32,849 nucleotides of DNA from Sphaerimonospora mesophila NBRC 14179 = JCM 3151 (lineage in GTDB: Bacteria > Actinomycetota > Actinomycetes > Streptosporangiales > Streptosporangiaceae): NCBI GenBank assembly GCA_001552515.1, contig BCRI01000085.1, forward strand, positions 1 to 32,849, given 5' to 3'. Both the position numbers and the translations under genes were made by a program. Below, piece by piece: positions 9,472-17,630 of the stretch; the first letter of the stretch is position 1, and each line of letters begins with the position of its first letter. The notes beneath the pieces were generated by a model. That model worked only from the letters and a program-made list of their open reading frames with translations, was not told the DNA's origin and made no database searches.

Positions 9472-9867
9472 ATGGCGTTTTTCCGTCCGCGGGTGAGCCG
9501 GGAGGCGGAAGTCCGCTACCACGCGGACCTGGAGATCGGAAAGGGCTACCCGGCCCTGCTGGAGAAGGCCCGCGCGGCCGAGCGGCACCTGCACGCGGTG
9601 CAGGCCGCCGGGGGGTCGGTGGCCGAGCGGCGTGCGGCCGGCCTCGCCCTCGATCGCGCGCTCACCGAGGCGCTGCGCGCCGCCGAGGCCGGGCAGCGGG
9701 CCACGCTCGGGATCAAGGCGTACGACGACCGCATCGTGCGGCGCAAGGCCAGGGCCACCCCCGACGGGGCGCTGTGGACGGCCGAGGTGAGCCGCCTGCG
9801 CACGCTGCGGGAGGAGAACAAGCTGGGCCTCCCGAGGGTTCCCCGGACCTACGCGGCGGCCCGCTGA
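9472..9867 (+). CDS. Hypothetical protein, Ala/Arg-rich and helical
   Basis: 131 residues from the ATG at 9472, which has GGAGGAG at 9459-9465 with a 6-nt gap. An ATG at 9442 in the same frame is less likely. The start MAFFRPRVSREAEVRYHADLEIGKGYPALLE is followed by long amphipathic helices rich in Ala, Arg and Glu. No signal peptide, membrane segment or known motif. A TACGCT at 9425-9430 could be its -10 box. The last codons and the stop lie in the first unit of a 27-bp tandem repeat. No family recognised and no function proposed. Confidence 0.65.
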   Translation: MAFFRPRVSREAEVRYHADLEIGKGYPALLEKARAAERHLHAVQAAGGSVAERRAAGLALDRALTEALRAAEAGQRATLGIKAYDDRIVRRKARATPDGALWTAEVSRLRTLREENKLGLPRVPRTYAAAR

Positions 9868-9931
9868 GACCACGGCTGCGCTGCGGCCCGCTGAGAGCAC
9901 GGCCACGCGGCGGTCCGCTGAGAGGGCGGCC
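9851..9931 (+). repeat. Three tandem copies of a 27-bp unit spanning a stop codon
   Basis: Units 9851-9877, 9878-9904 and 9905-9931 are imperfect copies. The shared core CCGCTGAGA recurs at 9861, 9888 and 9915. The first unit contains the end of the preceding gene, including its TGA. Because 27 is a multiple of three, each further copy repeats the same in-frame stop. The repeat ends just before the terminator hairpin. Confidence 0.8.
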
Positions 9932-9936
9932 GCCGA

Positions 9937-9979
9937 CACGCGTACGGCCCGCGCCGGGATGGCGCGGGCCGTACGCGTG
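9937..9979. terminator. Bidirectional hairpin terminator between convergent genes
   Basis: A perfect 19-bp inverted repeat, arms 9937-9955 and 9961-9979, closes a 5-nt GGGAT loop. It lies between two converging genes (stops at 9867 and 9991). No U-tract follows, as is common for actinobacterial terminators. Confidence 0.85.
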
Positions 9980-9990
9980 AGGTGGTCGGG

Positions 9991-11463
9991 TCAGCTGGCC
10001 CAGTCGAGGAGCGGGCGGGTGTTGCTCGGGTGGCGGAGCTTGGACAGCGACTCCTTCTCGAGCTGGCGGATCCGCTCCCGGGTGAGGCCCAGGTGCTTGC
10101 CGATCTCGTCGAGCGTGTGCGGCTTGCCGTCGGTCAGCCCGAAGCGCAGGCTCATGATCTTCGCCTCGCGCGGCGACAGGTTGCCCAGGACGCCCTTGAG
10201 CTGTTCCGCCAGCAGCTGCCGGTCCACGACCTCGGAGGCCTCGGGGGAGTCCACGTCCTCGATCAGGTCGCCGATGCGGGTTTCGCCGTCCTCGCCGATC
10301 GTGGAGTCGAGGCTGATCGGCTGCCTGCTCGTACGGAGCAGTTCCTCGATCTGGTCCGGGGTCTTGTCCAGCTCGACCGCCAGCTCCTCGGGCGTGGGTT
10401 CCCGGCCGAGCCGCTGGTGCATGTCGCGCTCGACCCGCGACAGCTTCGACAGCATCTCCAGCACGTGGACGGGCAGCCGGATCGTGCGGGCCGAGTCGGC
10501 GAAGCCGCGCTGGATGGCCTGCCTGATCCACCACATGGCGTACGTGGAGAACTTGTAGCCCTTGGTGTAGTCGAACTTCTCGACCGCCCGGATCAGGCCG
10601 AGGTTGCCCTCCTGGACGACGTCGAGCAGCGACATGCCGCGGTCGGTGTACTTCTTGGCGACCGACACCACCAGGCGGAGGTTCGCCTCCAGCATGTGGT
10701 CCTTGGCGCGCCTGCCGTCCTCGATGATCCACTCGAGGTCGTCGCGCACGCCCGGCGGCGGCTTCTCGCCGTTCTCCAGGGCCGCCTCCAGCTTGTACTC
10801 GGCGTACAGCCCGGCCTCGATGCGCTTGGCCAGCTCGACCTCCTGGGCCGCGGTCAGCAGCGTCCGGCGGCCGATCGACTTCAGATAGGTGTGGACGGAG
10901 TCGCCCATCACCGAGGAGGTGTCGTCGAGGTCGACAACCTCGGTCTCCTCGACGTCGGCGGCGACCTCGGCCGCCCGCTCCGGATCGAGGTCGGCGTCCT
11001 CCGTCGTGCCCGGGGCGGCGGCAGCGGCCGTACCGGCGGTCTTGCGCGTCCTGCGCGTCCTGGTGGTCTTCGCGGCCTTGACGCTCTTGACGGTGTCGTC
11101 CGCGGCGGCGCCGTCGTCGGTCCGCTCGGCGGGGGCGGTGGTCCTGGGGCTCTCGTCGGCCGGCTGGGGGCGCTCCGCGACCTCGGCGGTCCTGCGGGTC
11201 TTCGGGGCGGCCGCCTTCTTCGCGGGGGTCATCCGTGCGGACGTCGTCTTCGGTCCGTCGTCGGCCGCGAGGTCGACGCCGGCCTCGGTCAGCTCACGCA
11301 GGATCGTACGGCCCTCGGCGGGGCTGACGCCGGCCTGCGTGAAGGCCTCGCGCAGCTCCGGCAGGGAGAGACGACCCTTGGCCCGCCCTCGCTCCAGCAG
11401 TTGGTCGAGAGTCGTCGGGGTCACCTCGTGCCCGAGCGAGGTCGCCACGGAGGTCCGGGGCAT
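9991..11463 (-). CDS. RNA polymerase sigma factor, RpoD/SigA (HrdB) family, probably group 2 (SigB/HrdA-like)
   Basis: 490 residues from the ATG at 11463, with AAGGAGGAGG directly upstream. Residues 1-60 form a small region 1.1-like domain. Residues 75-180 are a low-complexity Lys/Ala/Thr linker. The conserved core follows: region 1.2/2.1 ([26 protein letters not shown]), 2.2-2.4 ([47 protein letters not shown]), 3 ([13 protein letters not shown]) and 4.2 ([20 protein letters not shown]). The AMWWIRQAI and IRLPVH variants and the final WAS resemble mycobacterial SigB more than the invariant principal sigma (ATWWIRQAI, IRIPVH). A group 2 role in stress or stationary phase is therefore inferred. 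An ECF-type promoter and an unusual repeat array lie upstream. Confidence 0.85.
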   Translation of the reverse strand: MPRTSVATSLGHEVTPTTLDQLLERGRAKGRLSLPELREAFTQAGVSPAEGRTILRELTEAGVDLAADDGPKTTSARMTPAKKAAAPKTRRTAEVAERPQPADESPRTTAPAERTDDGAAADDTVKSVKAAKTTRTRRTRKTAGTAAAAAPGTTEDADLDPERAAEVAADVEETEVVDLDDTSSVMGDSVHTYLKSIGRRTLLTAAQEVELAKRIEAGLYAEYKLEAALENGEKPPPGVRDDLEWIIEDGRRAKDHMLEANLRLVVSVAKKYTDRGMSLLDVVQEGNLGLIRAVEKFDYTKGYKFSTYAMWWIRQAIQRGFADSARTIRLPVHVLEMLSKLSRVERDMHQRLGREPTPEELAVELDKTPDQIEELLRTSRQPISLDSTIGEDGETRIGDLIEDVDSPEASEVVDRQLLAEQLKGVLGNLSPREAKIMSLRFGLTDGKPHTLDEIGKHLGLTRERIRQLEKESLSKLRHPSNTRPLLDWAS

Positions 11464-11554
11464 GTAGACACCTCCTCCTTGACGGAGTCCGTCATTGTGG
11501 GTGCTTGCGATTGGGCGCGGCGGTCTCTCGGCGGCTCGGCGCACCAGTAGCAAT

Positions 11555-11580
11555 AACGCCGTCGCGCCCAGTTTGTTCCC
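11555..11580 (-). promoter_or_regulatory. ECF-sigma-type promoter of the sigma factor gene
   Basis: On the minus strand GGGAAC (11580-11575), 17 nt, then GTT (11557-11555, within CGTTA). This fits the GGAAC/T - 16 to 18 - CGTT pattern used by SigR/SigH/SigE-type factors. Predicted start near 11547, leaving a leader of about 85 nt to the ATG at 11463. SigB of M. tuberculosis and hrdB of Streptomyces also have ECF-dependent promoters. Confidence 0.6.
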
Positions 11581-11606
11581 TCACCCCGGACCACCCCCCT
11601 CCCGCG

Positions 11607-11853
11607 GTGATCTTGCGAATGCTCGCAGCCGTACGCGCTCAGCAGGCACGACATCCTCCGTGATCTTGCAGTTCCTCGCACATGTCATGGCTGACCAGCG
11701 GAAACGGTATTCGTGATCTTGCACTTTACGGAGAAGTGCAAGATCGGCAAATGCCTTCTCGCAGGTCGGAGCGGATGGCTGCGAGTTTCTGCGAGATCAC
11801 GGACGGGAGGGGCGCAGGTCGGCGGGCATCTCTGCGAGAAACTACAAGATCAC
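11607..11853. repeat. Mirror-symmetric array of 21-nt elements at an exact 53-bp period, with central palindrome
   Basis: The element reads GTGATCTTGCA-N4-CTCGCA. Forward copies start at 11607, 11660 and 11713. Reverse copies end at 11747, 11800 and 11853. Every step is exactly 53 bp and the whole array is symmetric about 11730. The two central copies overlap to form a perfect 12-bp hairpin: GATCTTGCACTT (11715-11726), 7-nt loop, AAGTGCAAGATC (11734-11745). Three of the four 32-nt intervals also share a block near CYGACCWGCG at the same offset, so the units are degenerate 53-bp repeats. The array fills the 3' side of the small secreted-protein gene and ends 27 bp before the GGGAAC box of the sigma gene. 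It is the main content of the 11464-11882 gap. Confidence 0.85.
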
Positions 11854-11882
11854 GCCCAAGGGGTGAGGTGGAGTGGGGGGAG

Positions 11883-12233
11883 TCAGTCGATGTCGGAGGG
11901 GACGATGATGCTGACCTGCGGTTCTGGCATGGGGTCGGCGTCCCGCATGCGCTGGGTGGTCCAGTAGTCGGAGACCTGGCCGGGGTCGATGTCGAACTCC
12001 TTCGACACGACGTCGGGGTCGTCCTGGGTGGCCGGGTGCTCGGTCGCTGGGCTCGCGGTCTCCTCGTCGGAGGCCGCCGGGGTGGCCCGTCCCGGGCCCT
12101 GGTGCAGGACGGTCATCTGGGTCGCGGCCTCCCGCAGGCGGTTGGCCGAGGCCGCCGCGGTGACGGCGACCCCGCCGATGAGGACGGCGCCGACGACGCC
12201 TGTGGAGACCAGCATCTTCTGGGCCGGTTTCAT
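11883..12233 (-). CDS. Hypothetical membrane-anchored or secreted protein
   Basis: 116 residues from the ATG at 12233, with GAAGGGGG upstream. A basic start (MKPAQK) leads into one hydrophobic helix, about residues 8-28 (MLVSTGVVGAVLIGGVAVTA), which is a signal anchor or uncleaved signal. The outer part is polar and acidic (DEETASPATEHPATQDDPD) and ends in PQVSIIVPSDID. No lipobox and no known domain. It starts 57 nt after the menE stop, on the same strand, so it may be transcribed with menE. Composition is normal for the region. No function can be proposed. Confidence 0.65.
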   Translation of the reverse strand: MKPAQKMLVSTGVVGAVLIGGVAVTAAASANRLREAATQMTVLHQGPGRATPAASDEETASPATEHPATQDDPDVVSKEFDIDPGQVSDYWTTQRMRDADPMPEPQVSIIVPSDID

Positions 12234-12290
12234 CCGCGTCCCCCCTTCGGCACTCGTGAACCACTCCCTGACCGGATAGACGCGCGGTGG

Positions 12291-13478
12291 TCAGCTTTGG
12301 TTCCGCAGGGCGACCATATCCGGTTTTCCGTTCGGCAACAGCGGAATCCGGGACACAAGCCGCACAGCGCGCGGCGCGGCGTAGGCCGGCAGCCGCTCCT
12401 TGGCGAAGTCCCGCAGTTCCGCGAGGGTCACCTCCCCGTCCCGGCAGACCACCACCGCCTCGACGATCTCACCCCACTCCGGGTCGGGACGGCCGACCAC
12501 CACGACGTCCCTCACCCGGGGGTGGCCGGCCAGGACCTCGGCGACGGCGCCCGCGACCACCTTCCGGCCCCCGGTGTTGATCACGTCGTCGGCCCGGCCC
12601 AGCACCCGCAACCGGCCGCCCTCGATCGTGCCCAGATCGGAGGCGACGAACCAGCCGTCCTCGAACGGCCGCTCCTCGCGCAGCCGATATCCGGAGAAGA
12701 GCACCGGCCCGCGGATCCGCACCCGGCCGTCGTCCCCGATTTTGAGATCTACATTGTCAAGGGGGACGCCGTCGTACACGCATCCGCCGCTGGTCTCGCT
12801 CATGCCGTACGTCGTGACGACGCGCGCCCCGGCCGTACGGACCGCGTCGAGCAGACCGGGGGGAGCGGCCGCGCCGCCCAGCAGGATCGTGCGGAAGGCC
12901 GCGACGTCGGCCCCGGCGTCGATCATGCGGCGCAGCTGGGTCGGGACCAGCGACACGTGATCGGCTCCCGAGGCGGCGACGTCGCCGGGGGAGAAGCGCG
13001 GGTGGATGACCGGCTCGGCCTCGCACAGCAGTGACCGTACGAGCACCTGCATGCCCGAGATGTGCGACGGCGGCAGGCAGCACAGCCACCGGTCGCCCCG
13101 CCGGGCGCCCAGCCGGGTCAGCGAGGCCCGGGCCGAGGCGGTCAGCGCCTCGGCCGGCAGCTCGACCCCCTTGGGCGCACCGGTGGACCCGGAGGTCGCG
13201 ATGATCACGGCGGCGGAGGTCGGCCGCCCGTCCGGCTCACGTCGTACGCCCTCGGCGGTCACGACGTGGGTGGGACGCAGCGAGGCCAGCGCCGCCGCAA
13301 GCGCGGGCCTGGGCAGGTCGGGCGAGAGTGGCAGCACGGCCGGCCCGTCGCCCGACAGCGCGAGCCGTACGGCCTCGAACAGTTCCGGACCCGGCGGGAT
13401 GAGCAGGGCGTGCACCGGCCGGGCCGCGGCCGTGCCGTCGAAGGGTTGCGCCGGGTGGTGTCCGAGACGGGTGAGCAC
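12291..13478 (-). CDS. menE: o-Succinylbenzoate-CoA ligase (MenE)
   Basis: 395 residues from the GTG at 13478, an ANL-superfamily adenylating enzyme of compact length, as actinobacterial MenE proteins are. It activates o-succinylbenzoate to the CoA thioester in menaquinone synthesis. Visible motifs are the phosphate loop IIATSGSTGAPKG, TTYGMSETSGG, the hinge region LGRADDVINTGGRKV and the C-terminal catalytic lysine in PNGKPDMVAL. The family assignment is supported by divergence from menB and menD. The start is chosen because TAACCT lies 7 nt before this GTG, giving a leaderless transcript, and no ribosome site is visible. A 24-bp palindrome covers its -35 region. Confidence 0.88.
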   Translation of the reverse strand: MLTRLGHHPAQPFDGTAAARPVHALLIPPGPELFEAVRLALSGDGPAVLPLSPDLPRPALAAALASLRPTHVVTAEGVRREPDGRPTSAAVIIATSGSTGAPKGVELPAEALTASARASLTRLGARRGDRWLCCLPPSHISGMQVLVRSLLCEAEPVIHPRFSPGDVAASGADHVSLVPTQLRRMIDAGADVAAFRTILLGGAAAPPGLLDAVRTAGARVVTTYGMSETSGGCVYDGVPLDNVDLKIGDDGRVRIRGPVLFSGYRLREERPFEDGWFVASDLGTIEGGRLRVLGRADDVINTGGRKVVAGAVAEVLAGHPRVRDVVVVGRPDPEWGEIVEAVVVCRDGEVTLAELRDFAKERLPAYAAPRAVRLVSRIPLLPNGKPDMVALRNQS

Positions 13479-13485
13479 GGTCGTA

Positions 13486-13491
13486 AGGTTA
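13486..13491 (-). promoter_or_regulatory. -10 box of a probable leaderless menE promoter
   Basis: TAACCT on the minus strand, followed by 7 nt and the GTG start. No -35 consensus is visible; the -35 region is inside the adjoining palindrome. Confidence 0.5.
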
Positions 13492-13493
13492 GT

Positions 13494-13517
13494 CCGGGCA
13501 CTCCCGGGAGTGCCCGG
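13494..13517. promoter_or_regulatory. 24-bp perfect palindrome between menE and menB, candidate operator
   Basis: The half-site CCGGGCACTCCC is followed directly by its reverse complement, with no loop, centred between 13505 and 13506. It sits 3 bp upstream of the menE -10 box and about 30 bp upstream of the menB start. A protein bound here would cover the -35 region of menE and probably that of menB. No regulator gene is adjacent. Confidence 0.6.
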
Positions 13518-13546
13518 CCGGTAGCTGACGTGACTGAGGAGCGAGT

Positions 13547-14377
13547 GTGGCGAGCGGGGTCGATTGGAAGCGGTCGGGCGAGTACGAGGACATCGTCTAC
13601 GAGACCGCGGAGGGCATCGCAAAGATCACGATCAATCGGCCCGAGCGACACAACGCGTTCCGCCCCACGACCCTGTTCGAGCTGCGCGAGGCGTTCAATC
13701 TCGCGCAGGAGGACACCGAGGTCGGTGTGATCATCCTCACCGGGGCCGGTGACAGGGCGTTCTGCTCGGGCGGCGATCAGAAGATCCGCGGTGACGACGG
13801 CTATGTGGACGACAAGACCCACGGCATCGGCCGGCTGAACGTGCTCGACCTGCAGGTGCAGATCCGCCGCTGCCCCAAGCCGGTCATCGCGATGGTCGCG
13901 GGCTACGCCATCGGCGGTGGTCACGTCCTGCACGTGTGCTGCGATCTGACGATCGCGGCGGACAACGCCAGGTTCGGCCAGACCGGGCCCAAGGTGGGTT
14001 CGTTCGACGGCGGGTACGGCTCCTGGCTGCTGGCCGAGACGGTCGGGCTCAAGCGGGCCAGGGAGATCTGGTACCTGTGCCGCCAGTACGACGCGCAGAC
14101 CGCCCTGCAGTGGGGCCTGGTCAACGCCGTCGTCCCGCTGGAGCGGCTGGAGGAGGAGACCGTCCAGTGGGCCCGCGAACTGCTGGAGAAGTCGCCGCTC
14201 GCGCTGCGCATGCTCAAGGGCGCGCTCAACGCGGTCACCGACGGCGCGGCCGGCATGCAGCAGTTCGCCGGTGACGCCACGCTCATCTACTACATGAGCG
14301 AGGAGGCCCAGGAGGGCCGCGACGCGTTCAAGGAGAAGCGCAAGCCCGACTTCGCGAAGTTCCCCCGCCGGCCGTGA
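13547..14377 (+). CDS. menB: 1,4-Dihydroxy-2-naphthoyl-CoA synthase (MenB)
   Basis: 276 residues, a crotonase-fold enzyme of the usual MenB length. It cyclises o-succinylbenzoyl-CoA to 1,4-dihydroxy-2-naphthoyl-CoA in menaquinone synthesis. The signature regions are [29 protein letters not shown], the oxyanion segment [21 protein letters not shown] and the MenB-typical [14 protein letters not shown] with the family's C-terminal FKEKRKPDF. The GTG at 13547 is preceded by GAGGAG with a 5-nt gap. The stop overlaps the menD start (GTGA), so the two are translationally coupled. It diverges from menE across the palindrome at 13494-13517. Confidence 0.95.
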   Translation: MASGVDWKRSGEYEDIVYETAEGIAKITINRPERHNAFRPTTLFELREAFNLAQEDTEVGVIILTGAGDRAFCSGGDQKIRGDDGYVDDKTHGIGRLNVLDLQVQIRRCPKPVIAMVAGYAIGGGHVLHVCCDLTIAADNARFGQTGPKVGSFDGGYGSWLLAETVGLKRAREIWYLCRQYDAQTALQWGLVNAVVPLERLEEETVQWARELLEKSPLALRMLKGALNAVTDGAAGMQQFAGDATLIYYMSEEAQEGRDAFKEKRKPDFAKFPRRP

Positions 14378-16023
14378 ATCCCGCGACCGCGCTGGCGACC
14401 GTCCTGGTCGACGAGCTGGTGCGTTGCGGGATGACCGACCTGGTGCTCTCCCCCGGCTCCCGTTCCGCACCGCTCGCGCTCGCGGCACACGCCCAGCCGC
14501 GGCTGCGCCTGCACGTGCGCATCGACGAGCGGTCCGCCGCCTATCTCGCGCTCGGCCTCGCCAGGCGCTCCGAACGGCCGGTCGCCCTCGTGTGCACCTC
14601 CGGCACGGCGGCGGCCAACTTCCATCCGGCGGTGATCGAGGCGTCGGAGTCGGGCGTGCCGCTGCTCCTGCTGACCGCCGACCGGCCGCCGGAGCTGCGT
14701 GCCACCGGAGCCAACCAGACGATCGACCAGATCAAGATGTACGGCTCGGCCGTACGCTGGTTCGCCGAGATCGGCACGCCGGAGGAGCGGCCCGGCCAGG
14801 TGGCGTACTGGCGGTCCCTCGTCTGCCGGGCCTACCAGCGGGCCGCCGGGCCGTACGACCCCGGGCCCGTCCACCTGAACGCGGCCTTCCGCGAGCCGCT
14901 CGTCCCCGACGGAGACGTGAGCTGGTGCGAGCCGCTGGCCGCCGAGGGCGACCGCCCGTGGGTGCGGACGAGGGTCGTGCCGCCGGCGCCCGCGCTGCAC
15001 ATCCCGCCGACCCGCCGCGGCGTGCTCGTGGTGGGCGACGGCGCGGCCAACGTCAGGCGGTACGTCGCCGCCGCGGGCATGGCCGGCTGGCCGGTGCTGT
15101 CGGAGCCCAACGGCGGCGGCAGGTACGGCGACCACGCCGTCTCGGCCTACCACTTCCTCCTCGGCGACGAGGAGTTCGCGGCGGCCCACCGGCCGGACGT
15201 CGTGGTCACCCTCGGCCGCCCGGGGCTGTCGCGGTCGCTGCTGTCGTGGCTGGGCGGGGCCGGGGAGCACATCGTCGTGGCGGGGGACCTGACCCGCTGG
15301 CCCGACCCCACCCGCTCGGCCACCCAGGTCGCCCAGGCCGTGGAGATCCCGATCGTCTCGGGCGACGACTCCTGGCTGAGCTCCTGGCGGCACGCCGACT
15401 ATCTGGCCCGCCAGGCGATCGACCGGGTGCTCGACTCCTCCGGGCTGAGCGAGCCCCGGCTGGCCAGGGACCTGGCGGAGGCGCTGCCCAACGGGGCGCT
15501 GCTGCTGTGCGGGTCGTCGATGCCGATCAGGGACCTCGACCAGACCATGCGCCCGCGCCGCGGTCTACGGCTGATGGCGTCCAGGGGCGCCTCGGGGATC
15601 GACGGCCTGGTCTCCACGGCCGTCGGCGCCGCGCTCGCCCACAACGGGCCCGCCTTCGCGCTGATCGGCGATCTTACGCTGCTGCACGACCAGAACGGGC
15701 TGATCCTCGGTCCGCGCGAACCCCGGCCGGACCTGTGCCTGGTCGTGGTCAACAACGACGGCGGCGGGATCTTCTCGATGCTGCCACAGGCGGCGCTGGC
15801 CGAGTCGTTCGAGCGGGTCTTCGGCACGCCGCACGGCGTGGACCTGGGCCACCTCGCCGCCGCGGCCGACGTTCCGTATACGCTGCTAGAGGACATCGAT
15901 GAGCTGCCCAGGGCCATCAAGGGAGACGGTCTGCGCATGGTCGAGGTCCGCACCGACCGTCACCACAACGCCGAGGTGCACGCCGCGATGCGCGAGGCCG
16001 CACACGCGGCGATGCGGAAGTGA
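14374..16023 (+). CDS. menD: 2-Succinyl-5-enolpyruvyl-6-hydroxy-3-cyclohexene-1-carboxylate synthase (MenD)
   Basis: 549 residues, the normal length for this thiamine-diphosphate enzyme. It joins 2-oxoglutarate and isochorismate, the committed menaquinone step. N-terminal region: [16 protein letters not shown] and [17 protein letters not shown], then [16 protein letters not shown]. The thiamine-binding part near the end has [12 protein letters not shown] and [11 protein letters not shown], the MenD signature. The GTG start at 14374 overlaps the menB stop by 4 nt. MenC and MenA are not in the window, but an isochorismate synthase (supplier of its substrate) is at 22331-23554 on the opposite strand. 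Confidence 0.95.
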   Translation: MNPATALATVLVDELVRCGMTDLVLSPGSRSAPLALAAHAQPRLRLHVRIDERSAAYLALGLARRSERPVALVCTSGTAAANFHPAVIEASESGVPLLLLTADRPPELRATGANQTIDQIKMYGSAVRWFAEIGTPEERPGQVAYWRSLVCRAYQRAAGPYDPGPVHLNAAFREPLVPDGDVSWCEPLAAEGDRPWVRTRVVPPAPALHIPPTRRGVLVVGDGAANVRRYVAAAGMAGWPVLSEPNGGGRYGDHAVSAYHFLLGDEEFAAAHRPDVVVTLGRPGLSRSLLSWLGGAGEHIVVAGDLTRWPDPTRSATQVAQAVEIPIVSGDDSWLSSWRHADYLARQAIDRVLDSSGLSEPRLARDLAEALPNGALLLCGSSMPIRDLDQTMRPRRGLRLMASRGASGIDGLVSTAVGAALAHNGPAFALIGDLTLLHDQNGLILGPREPRPDLCLVVVNNDGGGIFSMLPQAALAESFERVFGTPHGVDLGHLAAAADVPYTLLEDIDELPRAIKGDGLRMVEVRTDRHHNAEVHAAMREAAHAAMRK

Positions 16024-16148
16024 CCTTCAGGGGAGCGATCTCGAGGCGGGGTCGTCCCGTGGTCTGATCTGGCATGGTCCCCGAGAGGGATGCCGGGTGA
16101 CCGGGGCGACGGCACAATGGTCGTGTCCTTGCCCCGCAGAGGAGTGAC

Positions 16149-16787
16149 ATGCACGTCGAGGAGTGGCTGCAGACGATCCCGGCCATCTGGGTCTATGTGC
16201 TCGTGGGCGGTGTCGTCGGCCTCGAAAGCCTGGGGATCCCCCTTCCCGGGGAGATCGTCCTGGTGAGCTCGGCGCTGCTGTCGGCCAAGGGCGTGGTCAG
16301 CCCGCTCATCGTCGGCGTCTGCGCGAGCACCGGGGCCATCGTGGGGGACTCGCTCGGCTATCTCATCGGGCGCAAGGGCGGCAGACCGCTGTTCGACCGG
16401 CTCGGGCGGCGCTTTCCCAAGCACTTCGGGCCGGCCCACATCGCCAAGGCCGAGCACCTCTTCCAGCGCTGGGGCGTGTGGGCGGTGTTCTTCGGCCGGT
16501 TCGTGGCCCTGCTGCGCATCCTCGCCGGCCCGCTCGCCGGGGCGCTGCACATGCCGTACTGGCGGTTCCTGGTCGCGAACGTCCTCGGCGGCATCGTGTG
16601 GGCGGGCGGCACCACGGCGGCCGTCTACTACCTGGGCATCGTGGCCGACCGGTGGCTGAAGGGCTTCTCCTGGGTGGGCCTCGTGGTGGCCGTCCTGTGC
16701 GGCGTGGCCGGCACGGTCTGGCTGAAGCGCAAGGCGGCCGCGGCCATGCGGGAGGAGGAGACCCCGGAGCCGGTGAGCGCCCGCTGA
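16149..16787 (+). CDS. DedA-family membrane protein
   Basis: 212 residues, a DedA/SNARE-associated (VTT) domain protein. Features are the early LESLGIPLPGEIVLV motif, the GDSLGYLIGRKGG segment, the FGRFVALLRILAGPLAGALHMPYWRF motif and several hydrophobic helices. DedA proteins act in the cytoplasmic membrane; some recycle polyprenyl-phosphate or phospholipid carriers. The specific substrate here is unknown. The ATG at 16149 has GAGGAG just upstream. It starts about 125 nt after menD, with a possible CACAAT -10 box near 16111-16116. It converges on the urease operon with only 24 nt between stops. Confidence 0.88.
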   Translation: MHVEEWLQTIPAIWVYVLVGGVVGLESLGIPLPGEIVLVSSALLSAKGVVSPLIVGVCASTGAIVGDSLGYLIGRKGGRPLFDRLGRRFPKHFGPAHIAKAEHLFQRWGVWAVFFGRFVALLRILAGPLAGALHMPYWRFLVANVLGGIVWAGGTTAAVYYLGIVADRWLKGFSWVGLVVAVLCGVAGTVWLKRKAAAAMREEETPEPVSAR

Positions 16788-16811
16788 GCCCGTCCCACCG
16801 GTGACCTCGGA

Positions 16812-17630
16812 TCAGCCGGGGCCTTTTCGATCGGACCCGGACAGCAGCGCGTCCACCGCCGAGTCCAGCCGCCGCCGGAGCGTCGCCGAGTCGGGGGCGA
16901 GCGCGGTGAACGCGAGACCGGGGCCCGGCAGCGCGAACAGAGCCGTGTGCTCGTCGAGGCCGCCGGAGTGCGGGTGCCGTCCGGGCCGCGACTCCACAAG
17001 AGTCGCGTCGGCCAGCAGCACGGTGCCCGCGGCGTGCAGGCCCGCCGTGACGGCGGGTCCGTCCCAGCCGGGAGCCTCCGGCCCGACCACGAGTTCCTGG
17101 TCGTACAGCACGCGGCCGCCCGCCGTGGCGCGCAGGCGCTGACGAAGCGTGCCGGGCGTTTCGCCGTACCGGCCGAACAGGACCTCCTCCCGCAGCAGCA
17201 GACGGGAGTCATGATGCAGGGCGATCCGGATGTCGGTGCGGTGGCGGCAGCCGGCCGCCGGGACGACCGGCTGGGGCAGCCACACGAGCGTGCCCAGCGG
17301 GCCGACACGGATGTCGAACTCGGTCCGCGACTCCTCGTCGTACGGGCCGGGCAGCAGCAGCGTCGGGGAGACCTCGCCGAGCACGAGGGTGCTGCGAGCG
17401 CCGACGTCGACCTCCAGCCGCAGGCGGTCGCCGCCGAGCGGACCGGCGCCGCCCGCGACCAGATGGACCCAGGCGGCGGTGGCGTCGCGCCGGCTCCAGG
17501 CGGCGATCGGCGCCGACGCGCACGGGAGCGTACGGCGGAGCATGAGCGGCCAGGCGGAACGCAGCAGCCGGACGCGGGTGCCGGCCGGCGGATCGGGTTC
17601 TGTGGCCAGCCGCGCCGGCTCGGGGATCAC
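16812..17630 (-). CDS. ureD: Urease accessory protein UreD
   Basis: 272 residues. The GTG at 17630 overlaps the ureG stop (GTGA), so the genes are coupled. Typical UreD traits are the opening [48 protein letters not shown], the [12 protein letters not shown]-like segment ([19 protein letters not shown]) and [11 protein letters not shown]. UreD (UreH) forms the UreD-UreF-UreG complex that delivers nickel to apo-urease. It is the last gene of the operon, converging on dedA with a 24-nt gap. No terminator hairpin was evident in that gap. Sequence is less conserved than UreC, as is usual. Confidence 0.88.
   Translation of the reverse strand: MIPEPARLATEPDPPAGTRVRLLRSAWPLMLRRTLPCASAPIAAWSRRDATAAWVHLVAGGAGPLGGDRLRLEVDVGARSTLVLGEVSPTLLLPGPYDEESRTEFDIRVGPLGTLVWLPQPVVPAAGCRHRTDIRIALHHDSRLLLREEVLFGRYGETPGTLRQRLRATAGGRVLYDQELVVGPEAPGWDGPAVTAGLHAAGTVLLADATLVESRPGRHPHSGGLDEHTALFALPGPGLAFTALAPDSATLRRRLDSAVDALLSGSDRKGPG

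Noticed and set aside
9982-11550. 522-codon plus-strand frame antisense to the sigma factor
   Set aside because: Low-complexity translation with no domain; the sigma factor on the other strand has all conserved regions.
11607-11853. CRISPR array
   Set aside because: The 21-nt units have about 32-nt intervals, which looks like a CRISPR at first sight. But the units invert at the centre, are degenerate, and the intervals share a conserved block; no cas gene is nearby.
12268-12294. Terminator at the menE stop (CTGACC/GGTCAG)
   Set aside because: Only a 6-bp stem with a 15-nt loop, and the small downstream gene is likely co-transcribed.
12745-12762. Regulator box CTACATTGTCAAG inside menE
   Set aside because: It resembles the box at 30612 but codes for conserved MenE residues and is far from any start, so chance is the simpler explanation.
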